DNA of 64,000 nt from Citrobacter sp. 18056 (GTDB lineage Bacteria; Pseudomonadota; Gammaproteobacteria; Enterobacterales; Enterobacteriaceae). A program made the position numbers and the translations under genes. The stretch lies in NCBI GenBank assembly GCA_902706235.1, contig CACSJR010000010.1:1-64000 (forward strand), given 5' to 3'. Numbering within the stretch: the stretch's first letter is position 1; each line of letters starts with the position of its first letter. Below, in pieces: positions 54,671-64,000 of this stretch. The notes under the pieces were generated by a model. It worked only from the letters and a program-made list of their open reading frames with translations. It was not told where the DNA came from and searched no databases.

Positions 54671-54694
54671 GTGGTTATAGTTAACCACTTTTTT
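54671..54694 (+). promoter_or_regulatory. Inverted repeat plus T-run in the cysB leader region
   Basis: GTGGTTA (54671-54677) and TAACCAC (54682-54688) are an exact inverted repeat, followed by TTTTTTATT. It lies about 55 bases before cysB and could be a regulator site (CysB represses its own gene) or a weak terminator. Confidence 0.45.
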
Positions 54695-54712
54695 ATTATT
54701 AAATCGTATTAG

Positions 54713-55720
<1,008 letters not shown>

Positions 55721-55729
<9 letters not shown>

Positions 55730-56065
55730 GTATTAATGATATCCCTGGCAACGGGGATATCGTGAATTAGATCACTTAACGTAAATTAAAATCTCCCTCA
55801 TTTGCATTTATCCCTTTTCTGGTTTCCATTCCCAGGCCCTCTCGTCCCATTAATCTGCTGTTAAAACTCGACAAAAGTAGAAACTATTTTGCCGCTACGC
55901 AAATTTTTATCGTCAATTATTTATTTGCCGTCAAAGATTGAAGATCCAATGGGTAACCATTCGTAAAATCGCTGGATTTTTAGCGCTTTTTTTATTAGGA
56001 TTTATCTCAATGATGATTACTGGTACCGATTGTTTGGTGCGATAATGATAAGTGACGCCGATTGT
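55721..56065. other. cysB-ymiA intergenic region
   Basis: This 345-bp gap begins with two hairpins (to 55761) and is otherwise AT-rich, with no gene found. The promoter of the small ymiA-yciX genes is expected in the last 150 bases but was not assigned. Confidence 0.5.
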
Positions 56066-56206
56066 ATGAGGTCAGCAATGCCAGCAGGACGTGAAGAACC
56101 GCAGAGGGATGCTGAGCTGAAGCGAAAAGCCTGGCGGGCGGTATTCCTGGGCTCCGCGCTGTTTTGGGTGGTTGTTGCGCTACTCATCTGGAAATATTGG
56201 GGTTAA
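56066..56206 (+). CDS. ymiA: Small membrane protein YmiA
   Basis: The 46-residue protein follows E. coli YmiA: a short basic N-terminus (GREEPQRDAELKRKAWR) and one membrane helix (AVFLGSALFWVVVALLIW) ending WKYWG. The function is unknown. It is read two bases before yciX, and both may be one transcript. No strong ribosome site was identified, so the internal Met at 56078 is an alternative start. Confidence 0.85.
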   Translation: MRSAMPAGREEPQRDAELKRKAWRAVFLGSALFWVVVALLIWKYWG

Positions 56207-56208
56207 AA

Positions 56209-56376
56209 ATGGTTGTTTCTGGTCAGAGTCTGCCCGAGAAGGCCACATGTCAATCAAATGACAAACCGCAAGACCGCAAAAAGGGGCCGGTAACCGTTCC
56301 TGCTTCCTGGAAACTGACGGCTCAGCAGAAGGGTTTTATTGATTCCTTCGCTGATGCCGACGATAAAAAAAGCTAA
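56209..56376 (+). CDS. yciX: Small protein YciX
   Basis: The 55-residue soluble protein is hydrophilic (SLPEKATCQSNDKPQDRKKG, then WKLTAQQKGFIDSFADADDKKS). It sits two bases after ymiA, matching the ymiA-yciX-ymiC-acnA order of E. coli. The start ATG at 56209 is chosen over an in-frame extension that overlaps ymiA. Function unknown. Confidence 0.75.
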   Translation: MVVSGQSLPEKATCQSNDKPQDRKKGPVTVPASWKLTAQQKGFIDSFADADDKKS

Positions 56377-56503
56377 TCATTCAATTTAATATTTCGGTGA
56401 GTTTGCAGTACGTTCGTTTTTGTACTCGTTAATAAATACACCACAGCAATAAGACCACTGCCTGAATAGGCGGTCAGAATGAATAACTATGGGTGTTAAT
56501 ATA

Positions 56504-56602
56504 ATGAATACTAACCGTAACCTGAAATACTGGTCATGGATTGGAGCGTTTACATTCTCAGTCCTTTTCTGGTGCCAGCTGGTCTGGATGCTCATCAAAT
56601 AA
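56504..56602 (+). CDS. ymiC: Very small membrane protein YmiC
   Basis: A 32-residue frame, MNTNRNLKYWSWIGAFTFS then VLFWCQLVWMLIK, is one predicted membrane helix. It has the place and pattern of E. coli YmiC. The helix resembles that of YmiA (SALFW against SVLFW, each ending in an IWK or LIK motif). It is followed by a good terminator. Confidence 0.8.
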   Translation: MNTNRNLKYWSWIGAFTFSVLFWCQLVWMLIK

Positions 56603-56611
56603 TCCTCTGAT

Positions 56612-56645
56612 AAACCCGGTGCTTACGCCGGGTTTACTCTTTTTT
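56612..56645 (+). terminator. Intrinsic terminator after ymiC
   Basis: AAACCCGG and CCGGGTTT around an 8-base loop, followed by ACTCTTTTTT. Confidence 0.82.
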
Positions 56646-56775
56646 GCCTGTCACGTTTCCCTGCCATTTATCAATTCGGGTTGTTATCAAAGCGTTACGT
56701 TGTGGTTGTGTTATCTTTATAGACAGACCCTGAGGAGCATCAGGGTTTCGCAATCCCTGTCATTAAGGAGGAGCT

Positions 56776-59451
<2,676 letters not shown>

Positions 59452-59461
59452 CCCAAAAATA

Positions 59462-59527
59462 GCCCGGCGGCGCAAGTTTGCCAGGCCTACGGACCCAGCT
59501 GTAGGCCTGGCAAGCGCAGCGTCACCG
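59462..59527. repeat. REP/BIME-type palindromic repeat pair
   Basis: TTGCCAGGCCTAC (59478-59490) and GTAGGCCTGGCAA (59501-59513) form a perfect 13-bp stem. The outer GCCCGGCGGCGC and GCGCAGCGTCACCGG segments match REP sequence. It lies between the convergent acnA and trpS2 genes and is probably their common mRNA end structure. Confidence 0.82.
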
Positions 59528-59538
59528 GACGTGATAGC

Positions 59539-60558
59539 TCAGAACATCACCGGTAAGCCCAGCCCGCGTTTAACGGCAAGCAGCGTTTTTTGCGTATGCT
59601 CATGGGCTTTCTCACTGCCTTGCTTCAATATTCCCAGCAGTGTTTCTTTGTCGGTAATCAGCTGCTGACGGCGTTCGCGAATAGGGGCCAGCAGTGTCTG
59701 CAGGCAGTCTTCCAGCTCATTTTTGCACTGTCTGTCGCCGAGTCCCCCTTGTTGATAGTGCGCTTTCATGTCAGCCACTTTTTCGCTATCAGGATGGAAC
59801 GCATCGAGATAAGTGAACACGATGTTGCCTTCAATTTTACCCGGATCGCTAATGCGCAAATGCGAGGGATCGGTGTACATCGCGCTAACGGCACGCTGGA
59901 TCTCCTGTTCGTTGGCAGAAAGTGTCAGCGTATTGCCGAGCGATTTCGACATTTTGGCTGAACCGTCAATGCCCGGCAGGCGTCCGTTGGCGCTCAGTAA
60001 GGCCTGAGAGTGACGCAGAACCGGGGCGTTCATCAGACTGTTCATCTTGTGCACAATTTCATTGGTCTGCTCAATCATCGGTAACTGATCGTCACCGACA
60101 GGCACAAGGTCAGCGCCGAAGGCTGTGATATCGGCAGCCTGGCTGATGGGATAGACCAAAAATCCCGTGGGCAGCGAGCGGGCAAAGCCTTTCTGCTGAA
60201 TTTCATGTTTGACCGTTGGATTACGCTCCACGCGCGAAACGGTGACGATGTTCATATACAGCATGGTCAGTTCTGCCAGCGCGGGAAGGGCGGATTGCAG
60301 GCAAATGGTGGTCCGAAGCGGATCGATGCCCACCGCCAGGTAATCGGCCATCACCTCAAGGATATTACTGGCGATTTTTTCGGGTCGGGAGCCGTTATCG
60401 GTCAAACCCTGCAAATCGGCAATCAGAACAAATTGCGGATGCAATTGCTGTAGCGCAACGCGCTGGCGCAGTGAACCCACGTAGTGGCCGAGATGTAATG
60501 GGCCAGTTGGGCGGTCGCCAGTTAAAATACAATGAGATGTCGCGGTTGGATGTGTCAT
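59539..60558 (-). CDS. trpS2: Second tryptophanyl-tRNA synthetase (TrpRS II type)
   Basis: The 339-residue class I aminoacyl-tRNA synthetase charges tRNA-Trp. The HIGH motif appears as LHLGH after TGDRPTG, and KMSKS as GSAKMSKSLGN. The sequence is unlike E. coli TrpS (which has SGAQPSGELTIGN) and resembles the auxiliary TrpRS II enzymes of Streptomyces and Deinococcus, some of which resist indolmycin and similar inhibitors. The standard trpS near rpe/gph is presumably elsewhere. It is inserted between acnA and ribA and is preceded by a Trp-rich leader peptide. AGGAG precedes ATG. Confidence 0.92.
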   Translation of the reverse strand: MTHPTATSHCILTGDRPTGPLHLGHYVGSLRQRVALQQLHPQFVLIADLQGLTDNGSRPEKIASNILEVMADYLAVGIDPLRTTICLQSALPALAELTMLYMNIVTVSRVERNPTVKHEIQQKGFARSLPTGFLVYPISQAADITAFGADLVPVGDDQLPMIEQTNEIVHKMNSLMNAPVLRHSQALLSANGRLPGIDGSAKMSKSLGNTLTLSANEQEIQRAVSAMYTDPSHLRISDPGKIEGNIVFTYLDAFHPDSEKVADMKAHYQQGGLGDRQCKNELEDCLQTLLAPIRERRQQLITDKETLLGILKQGSEKAHEHTQKTLLAVKRGLGLPVMF

Positions 60559-60615
60559 CAGAAGCTCCTGTTTTGACCACCGGAGACGGTTCTGTTGACA
60601 GAGTGGACGCCTTCC

Positions 60616-60659
60616 GGCGGCCTGAACTAAAAAAAAGATAAAGGGGTATCAGGCGGCCT
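60616..60659 (-). promoter_or_regulatory. trpS2 leader RNA: U8 run between two GC-rich repeats
   Basis: On the reverse strand two AGGCCGCC copies (60659-60652 and 60623-60616) flank a T8 run (60636-60629). Each copy can pair with GGTGGC of the upstream Trp codons. The first copy also pairs with GGCAGCCT (7 of 8 bases). GCCTGA/TCAGGC can form a third stem that puts the T-run in its loop. These alternatives suggest attenuation, although no classical terminator stem sits directly before the T-run. Confidence 0.55.
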
Positions 60660-60662
60660 AAA

Positions 60663-60710
60663 TTAAGGCTGCCACCAACGAGAAGTGAGGGAGATACGCG
60701 TGCTATTCAT
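60663..60710 (-). CDS. Putative tryptophan-sensing leader peptide of trpS2
   Basis: The reading frame encodes MNSTRISLTSRWWQP and ends in TAA, with AAGG seven bases before ATG. Two adjacent Trp codons near the end, followed by alternative stems and a T8 run before trpS2, are the pattern of a Trp attenuator leader. It is unrelated in sequence to trpL in this window apart from the WW pair. Its translation is inferred, not proven. Confidence 0.75.
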   Translation of the reverse strand: MNSTRISLTSRWWQP

Positions 60711-60767
60711 GTTTCGACCTTACACCAGTTCAGGCGCAGGCACAATCAACAGGTTCATGCTGGATAG

Positions 60768-60787
60768 GCGGTGCCCGCAGGCACCGC
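60768..60787 (-). other. Hairpin after ribA
   Basis: GCGGTGC-N6-GCACCGC, a perfect 7-bp stem eight bases after the ribA stop and about 60 bases before the trpS2 leader frame. There is no T-run, so read-through from ribA into trpS2 is possible. Confidence 0.55.
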
Positions 60788-60794
60788 AACAGAA

Positions 60795-61385
60795 TTAATT
60801 GCCAAGCAGATGGCCCATCTTGGCGGCTTTGGTATCGAGATAATGCTCGTTCTTCGGGTTGCGGCCGACAATCAACGGCACGCGTTCAACGATGTTGATC
60901 CCGGCTTCGGTCAGGATTTCGACCTTTTTCGGGTTGTTGGTCAGCAGACGCACTTCATCCACCCCCAGCAGCTTGAACATATCCGCGCACAGAGTGAAAT
61001 CACGTTCGTCGGCGGCAAAGCCCAACTGGTGATTCGCTTCCACGGTGTCATAGCCCTGATCCTGTAACGCATAGGCGCGAATCTTATTCAGCAACCCAAT
61101 GTTACGACCTTCCTGACGATGATAAAGCAGAATACCGCGACCTTCTTCAGCGATGTGCGCCAACGCCGCTTCCAGCTGGAAACCGCAGTCGCAGCGCAGG
61201 CTGAACAGGGCGTCGCCGGTCAGACATTCGGAATGTACGCGCGACAGCACCGGTGTTTTCCCAGAAATATCGCCGAACACCAGGGCGACGTGATCTTGCC
61301 CGGTTGCCAGTTCTTCAAAGCCCACCATCAGGAAATCGCCCCAAGGGGTTGGCAGTTTGGCTTCTGCCACACGTTTAAGCTGCAT
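60795..61385 (-). CDS. ribA: GTP cyclohydrolase II
   Basis: RibA (196 residues) opens GTP to a diaminopyrimidine in the first committed step of riboflavin synthesis. The zinc cysteines are Cys54, Cys65 and Cys67 ([17 protein letters not shown]). The catalytic tyrosine/arginine region is [11 protein letters not shown]. The start [13 protein letters not shown] is conserved; twenty upstream codons are rejected. Confidence 0.97.
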   Translation of the reverse strand: MQLKRVAEAKLPTPWGDFLMVGFEELATGQDHVALVFGDISGKTPVLSRVHSECLTGDALFSLRCDCGFQLEAALAHIAEEGRGILLYHRQEGRNIGLLNKIRAYALQDQGYDTVEANHQLGFAADERDFTLCADMFKLLGVDEVRLLTNNPKKVEILTEAGINIVERVPLIVGRNPKNEHYLDTKAAKMGHLLGN

Positions 61386-61564
61386 GTGATTCTCCAGATT
61401 ATATCGGCATGCATGTGCCTTCTGTTTGCGCCTATTTTGCCACAATGCCGGAGCTTCACCTAATGGCTGACGGTTGTCTGCTGCTTAAGCGCACAATTCA
61501 GCCTCTTTCACCGTTATGGCTTTTTTCAGTTATGATTGTGATGTTTAAGGAAAAAGGAGTCATG

Positions 61565-62329
61565 ATGCTTTCTATCGCCAGACGAACCGCGGCAGGAGCC
61601 GCCGTGCTACTCGTGATGCCGGTTGCGGTATGGATTTCCGGCTGGACGTGGCAACCCGGACACAATGCCTGGTGGTTGAAGATGCTCTACTGGGTAACGG
61701 AAACCGTGACGCAGCCGTGGGGCATCATCACTCATGTCATTCTTTGCGCCTGGTTTTTGTGGTGCTTGCGTTTTCGCCTGCGCGCCGCATTAACGCTCTT
61801 TGCGATCCTGGCTGCGGCAATTCTTATCGGGCAGGGGGCTAAATCCTGGGTGAAGGACCACGTCCAGGAACCAAGACCGTTTGTTATATGGCTGGAAAAA
61901 ACGCAGCAGGTGCCGGTGGAGGAGTTCTACACTTTAAAGCGTAAGGACCGGGCACACTTAGTGAAACAACAGCTGGCCGACAAGAATGATTTACCAGCCT
62001 TTTTACGACATCACTGGCAGAAAGAGACCGGGTTTGCCTTCCCGTCAGGTCACACGATGTTTGCTGCCAGTTGGGCGCTGCTGGGCGTGGGGCTGCTGTG
62101 GCCGCGTCGTCGCACAATAACCATCGCGGTTCTGCTGGTGTGGGCAACAGCGGTAATGGGCAGCCGTTTGCTGCTGGGGATGCACTGGCCGCGCGATTTA
62201 GTGGTCGCCACCCTGATGTCCTGGCTGCTGGTGACGCTTGCCACCTGGTTTGCGCAAAAACTCTGTGGCCCGTTGACGCCGCCAGGGGAAGAAGCAAGGG
62301 AAATCCGAAACCGCGAGTCTGAAGAGTGA
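61565..62329 (+). CDS. pgpB: Phosphatidylglycerophosphatase B / undecaprenyl pyrophosphate phosphatase
   Basis: PgpB (254 residues) is a PAP2-family inner-membrane phosphatase acting on phosphatidylglycerol phosphate and undecaprenyl pyrophosphate. The three PAP2 motifs are K-x6-RP (KDHVQEPRP), PSGH (FAFPSGHTMFA) and SR-x5-H-x3-D (SRLLLGMHWPRD). AAGGAG lies before the ATG at 61565; an in-frame extension of 52 codons crosses the ribA promoter and is rejected. Confidence 0.96.
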   Translation: MLSIARRTAAGAAVLLVMPVAVWISGWTWQPGHNAWWLKMLYWVTETVTQPWGIITHVILCAWFLWCLRFRLRAALTLFAILAAAILIGQGAKSWVKDHVQEPRPFVIWLEKTQQVPVEEFYTLKRKDRAHLVKQQLADKNDLPAFLRHHWQKETGFAFPSGHTMFAASWALLGVGLLWPRRRTITIAVLLVWATAVMGSRLLLGMHWPRDLVVATLMSWLLVTLATWFAQKLCGPLTPPGEEAREIRNRESEE

Positions 62330-62480
62330 CGCAGGTTGATTTCGGTCGTTTCCACCCACAAATCCGTAGCTGGCAGCACGCTTGGCAGTTTCGCCGTTGC
62401 GGCGAAGATGGTACTTTATAAGGCTGGAAGCGAAAGATCGAACATGATTTATTCACATAAACCACATAACGGGAAGTAAT

Positions 62481-62789
62481 GTGAAATATTTACTCATTTT
62501 CTTATTGGTGTTGGCGATTTTCGTTGTCTCCGTCACCCTTGGCGCGCAAAACGATCAGCAGGTCACTTTTAACTATCTGCTGGCGCAAGGGGAGTTTCGG
62601 ATCTCCACTCTGTTAGCGGTGCTTTTTGCCGCTGGATTTGCCATCGGCTGGCTGATTTGCGGCATGTTCTGGCTGCGTACTCGCGTCTCACTGCTGCGCG
62701 CTGAGCGCAAAATTAAACGCCTTGAGCAACAAATTAACCCGGTCACTCCCGCTTCGTCTGCGCCGGTCGTTCCGGCTGTGAAGGAATAA
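62481..62789 (+). CDS. lapA: LPS assembly protein A
   Basis: LapA (YciS, 102 residues) has two membrane helices (about 2-22 and 42-65) and a short cytoplasmic tail. It works with LapB in regulating LPS synthesis and assembly. A GTG start at 62481 behind GGGAAG matches E. coli, which also begins with GTG. In E. coli lapAB has a heat-shock promoter. A TTCGCCG/CGGCGAA hairpin lies in the leader at 62390-62406. Confidence 0.94.
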   Translation: MKYLLIFLLVLAIFVVSVTLGAQNDQQVTFNYLLAQGEFRISTLLAVLFAAGFAIGWLICGMFWLRTRVSLLRAERKIKRLEQQINPVTPASSAPVVPAVKE

Positions 62790-62795
62790 CTTTCT

Positions 62796-63965
62796 ATGTT
62801 GGAGTTGTTGTTTCTGCTTTTGCCCGTCGCCGCCGCGTATGGCTGGTACATGGGCCGCAGAAGTGCACAACAGTCCAAACAGGACGATGCTAGCCGCCTC
62901 TCCCGTGACTACGTCGCGGGCGTAAACTTCCTGCTCAGCAATCAGCAGGACAAAGCGGTGGACCTGTTCCTCGACATGCTTAAAGAGGATACCGGCACCG
63001 TTGAGGCGCACCTGACGCTCGGGAACCTGTTCCGCTCGCGTGGTGAAGTCGACCGCGCTATTCGCATTCACCAGACCTTAATGGAAAGCGCCTCGCTGAC
63101 CTATGACCAGCGCCTGCTGGCAGTGCAGCAGCTGGGCCGTGACTACATGGCTGCGGGTCTGTATGACCGCGCAGAAGACATGTTCAGCCAGCTGGTGGAT
63201 GAAACTGAATTCCGTATTAGCGCGCTTCAGCAGCTGCTGCAAATTTACCAGGCAACCAGCGACTGGCAAAAAGCCATCGACGTCGCGGAGCGTCTGGTCA
63301 AACTCGGAAAAGAAAAACACCGCCCTGAAATAGCCCATTTCTGGTGCGAACTGGCCCTGCAGCAAATGGGCAACAGCGACATGGATAAAGCCATGACATT
63401 GCTGAAAAAGGGCGCCGCCGCCGATCGTAACAGCGCGCGCGTGTCTATCATGATGGGACGGGTGTTTATGACCAATGGTGATTACGCCAAAGCGGTGGAA
63501 TCACTGCAGCGCGTTATCGATCAGGACCGTGAACTGGTCAGCGAAACCCTGGAAATGCTGCAAACCTGCTACCAGCAACTCGGTAAAGATGAAGAATGGG
63601 AACACTTCCTGCGTCGCGCAGTGGAAGAGAATACCGGTGCCACCGCCGAGCTGATGCTGGCGCAAATCATGGAACAGCGCGAAGGTGCTGATACCGCACA
63701 AACCTACGTCACCCGCCAGCTTCAGCGCCACCCGACCATGCGAGTGTTCCATAAGTTAATGGATTACCACCTCAATGAAGCGGAAGAAGGGCGCGCGAAA
63801 GACAGCTTGATGGTGCTGCGGGACATGGTTGGCGAACAGGTGCGCAGCAAACCGCGCTATCGCTGCCAGAAATGCGGCTTCACCGCCTACACGCTTTACT
63901 GGCACTGTCCTTCCTGCCGAGCCTGGTCCTCGGTCAAACCTATCCGCGGCCTCGACGGTCAGTAA
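62796..63965 (+). CDS. lapB: LPS assembly protein B
   Basis: LapB (YciM, 389 residues) anchors to the inner membrane by an N-terminal helix (LLFLLLPVAAAYGWYMG). It then has nine or so TPR repeats and a C-terminal rubredoxin-type metal site (CQKCG and CPSC). It couples LpxC degradation by FtsH to LPS demand. It starts six bases after lapA. Confidence 0.96.
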   Translation: MLELLFLLLPVAAAYGWYMGRRSAQQSKQDDASRLSRDYVAGVNFLLSNQQDKAVDLFLDMLKEDTGTVEAHLTLGNLFRSRGEVDRAIRIHQTLMESASLTYDQRLLAVQQLGRDYMAAGLYDRAEDMFSQLVDETEFRISALQQLLQIYQATSDWQKAIDVAERLVKLGKEKHRPEIAHFWCELALQQMGNSDMDKAMTLLKKGAAADRNSARVSIMMGRVFMTNGDYAKAVESLQRVIDQDRELVSETLEMLQTCYQQLGKDEEWEHFLRRAVEENTGATAELMLAQIMEQREGADTAQTYVTRQLQRHPTMRVFHKLMDYHLNEAEEGRAKDSLMVLRDMVGEQVRSKPRYRCQKCGFTAYTLYWHCPSCRAWSSVKPIRGLDGQ

Positions 63966-64000
63966 TTTTTAAAAAACCGATGCATTAGTTACAACATACT

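Noticed and set aside
60616-60640. A classical intrinsic terminator directly before trpS2
   Set aside because: The U8 run is not immediately preceded by a strong stem; only a weak GATA/TATC pairing is available, so no terminator was annotated.

Overview
The window is a chromosomal segment of a member of the Enterobacteriaceae. Gene content, protein similarity and most of the local order match Escherichia coli, but several insertions and replacements rule out E. coli itself. Enterobacter, Lelliottia, Kluyvera and similar genera would fit; the genus cannot be settled from this sequence alone. No tRNA, rRNA or CRISPR array was seen.

Layout. (1) 1-7320 is an accessory block. It starts inside an IS3-family element, carries a Vat-type xenobiotic acetyltransferase, and then a sugar operon on the minus strand: a glucose-family PTS EIICB, an RpiB isomerase, an AlsE-type 3-epimerase and a GH1 6-phospho-beta-glycosidase, with a divergent RpiR-type regulator. 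An IS5-family transposase remnant closes the block. An 18-bp identical sequence lies in the same orientation near both ends. (2) 7456-17891 holds an FAD disulfide oxidoreductase, the arginine succinyltransferase operon astCADBE behind a sigma-54 promoter, spy, ves and the SOS gene cho. (3) 18009-32483 holds nadE, osmE with an ERIC element in its leader, the chitobiose operon chbBCARFG, katE, cedA, tcyP, ydjM, a kduD copy, hxpB and yniB. (4) 32518-46024 holds yciA-yciB-yciC, ompW, a SYLF-domain lipoprotein, a MarR/oxidoreductase pair, the whole trp operon with leader and attenuator, rnm and yciO. (5) 46067-63965 holds a DUF2000/AraC pair, rluB, yciK-btuR, sohB, yciN, topA, cysB, three very small genes (ymiA, yciX, ymiC), acnA, a second tryptophanyl-tRNA synthetase gene trpS2, ribA, pgpB and lapAB.

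The two most interesting points are these. First, the accessory operon looks like a PTS route for D-allose or beta-D-allosides. Its epimerase carries AlsE-type rather than Rpe-type signatures, RpiB-type enzymes can act on allose 6-phosphate, and in the glycosidase the conserved GH1 histidine that contacts the sugar 3-hydroxyl (the position where allose differs from glucose) is a lysine. Second, trpS2 is preceded by a previously unannotated 15-codon reading frame with tandem Trp codons (MNSTRISLTSRWWQP), a ribosome binding site, alternative stems and a U8 run. It looks like a second tryptophan-sensing leader in the same region as the classical trpL (MTHFSFTLHGWWRTT).

Other regulatory signals read directly from the sequence include LexA boxes at cho and ydjM, a CpxR box at spy, a CRP site and a near-perfect ChiX sRNA pairing site in the chb operon, an FNR-like site at ompW, the TrpR operator, and a paired MarR-type operator. 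Functional statements rest on recognised family signatures; no database search was possible.
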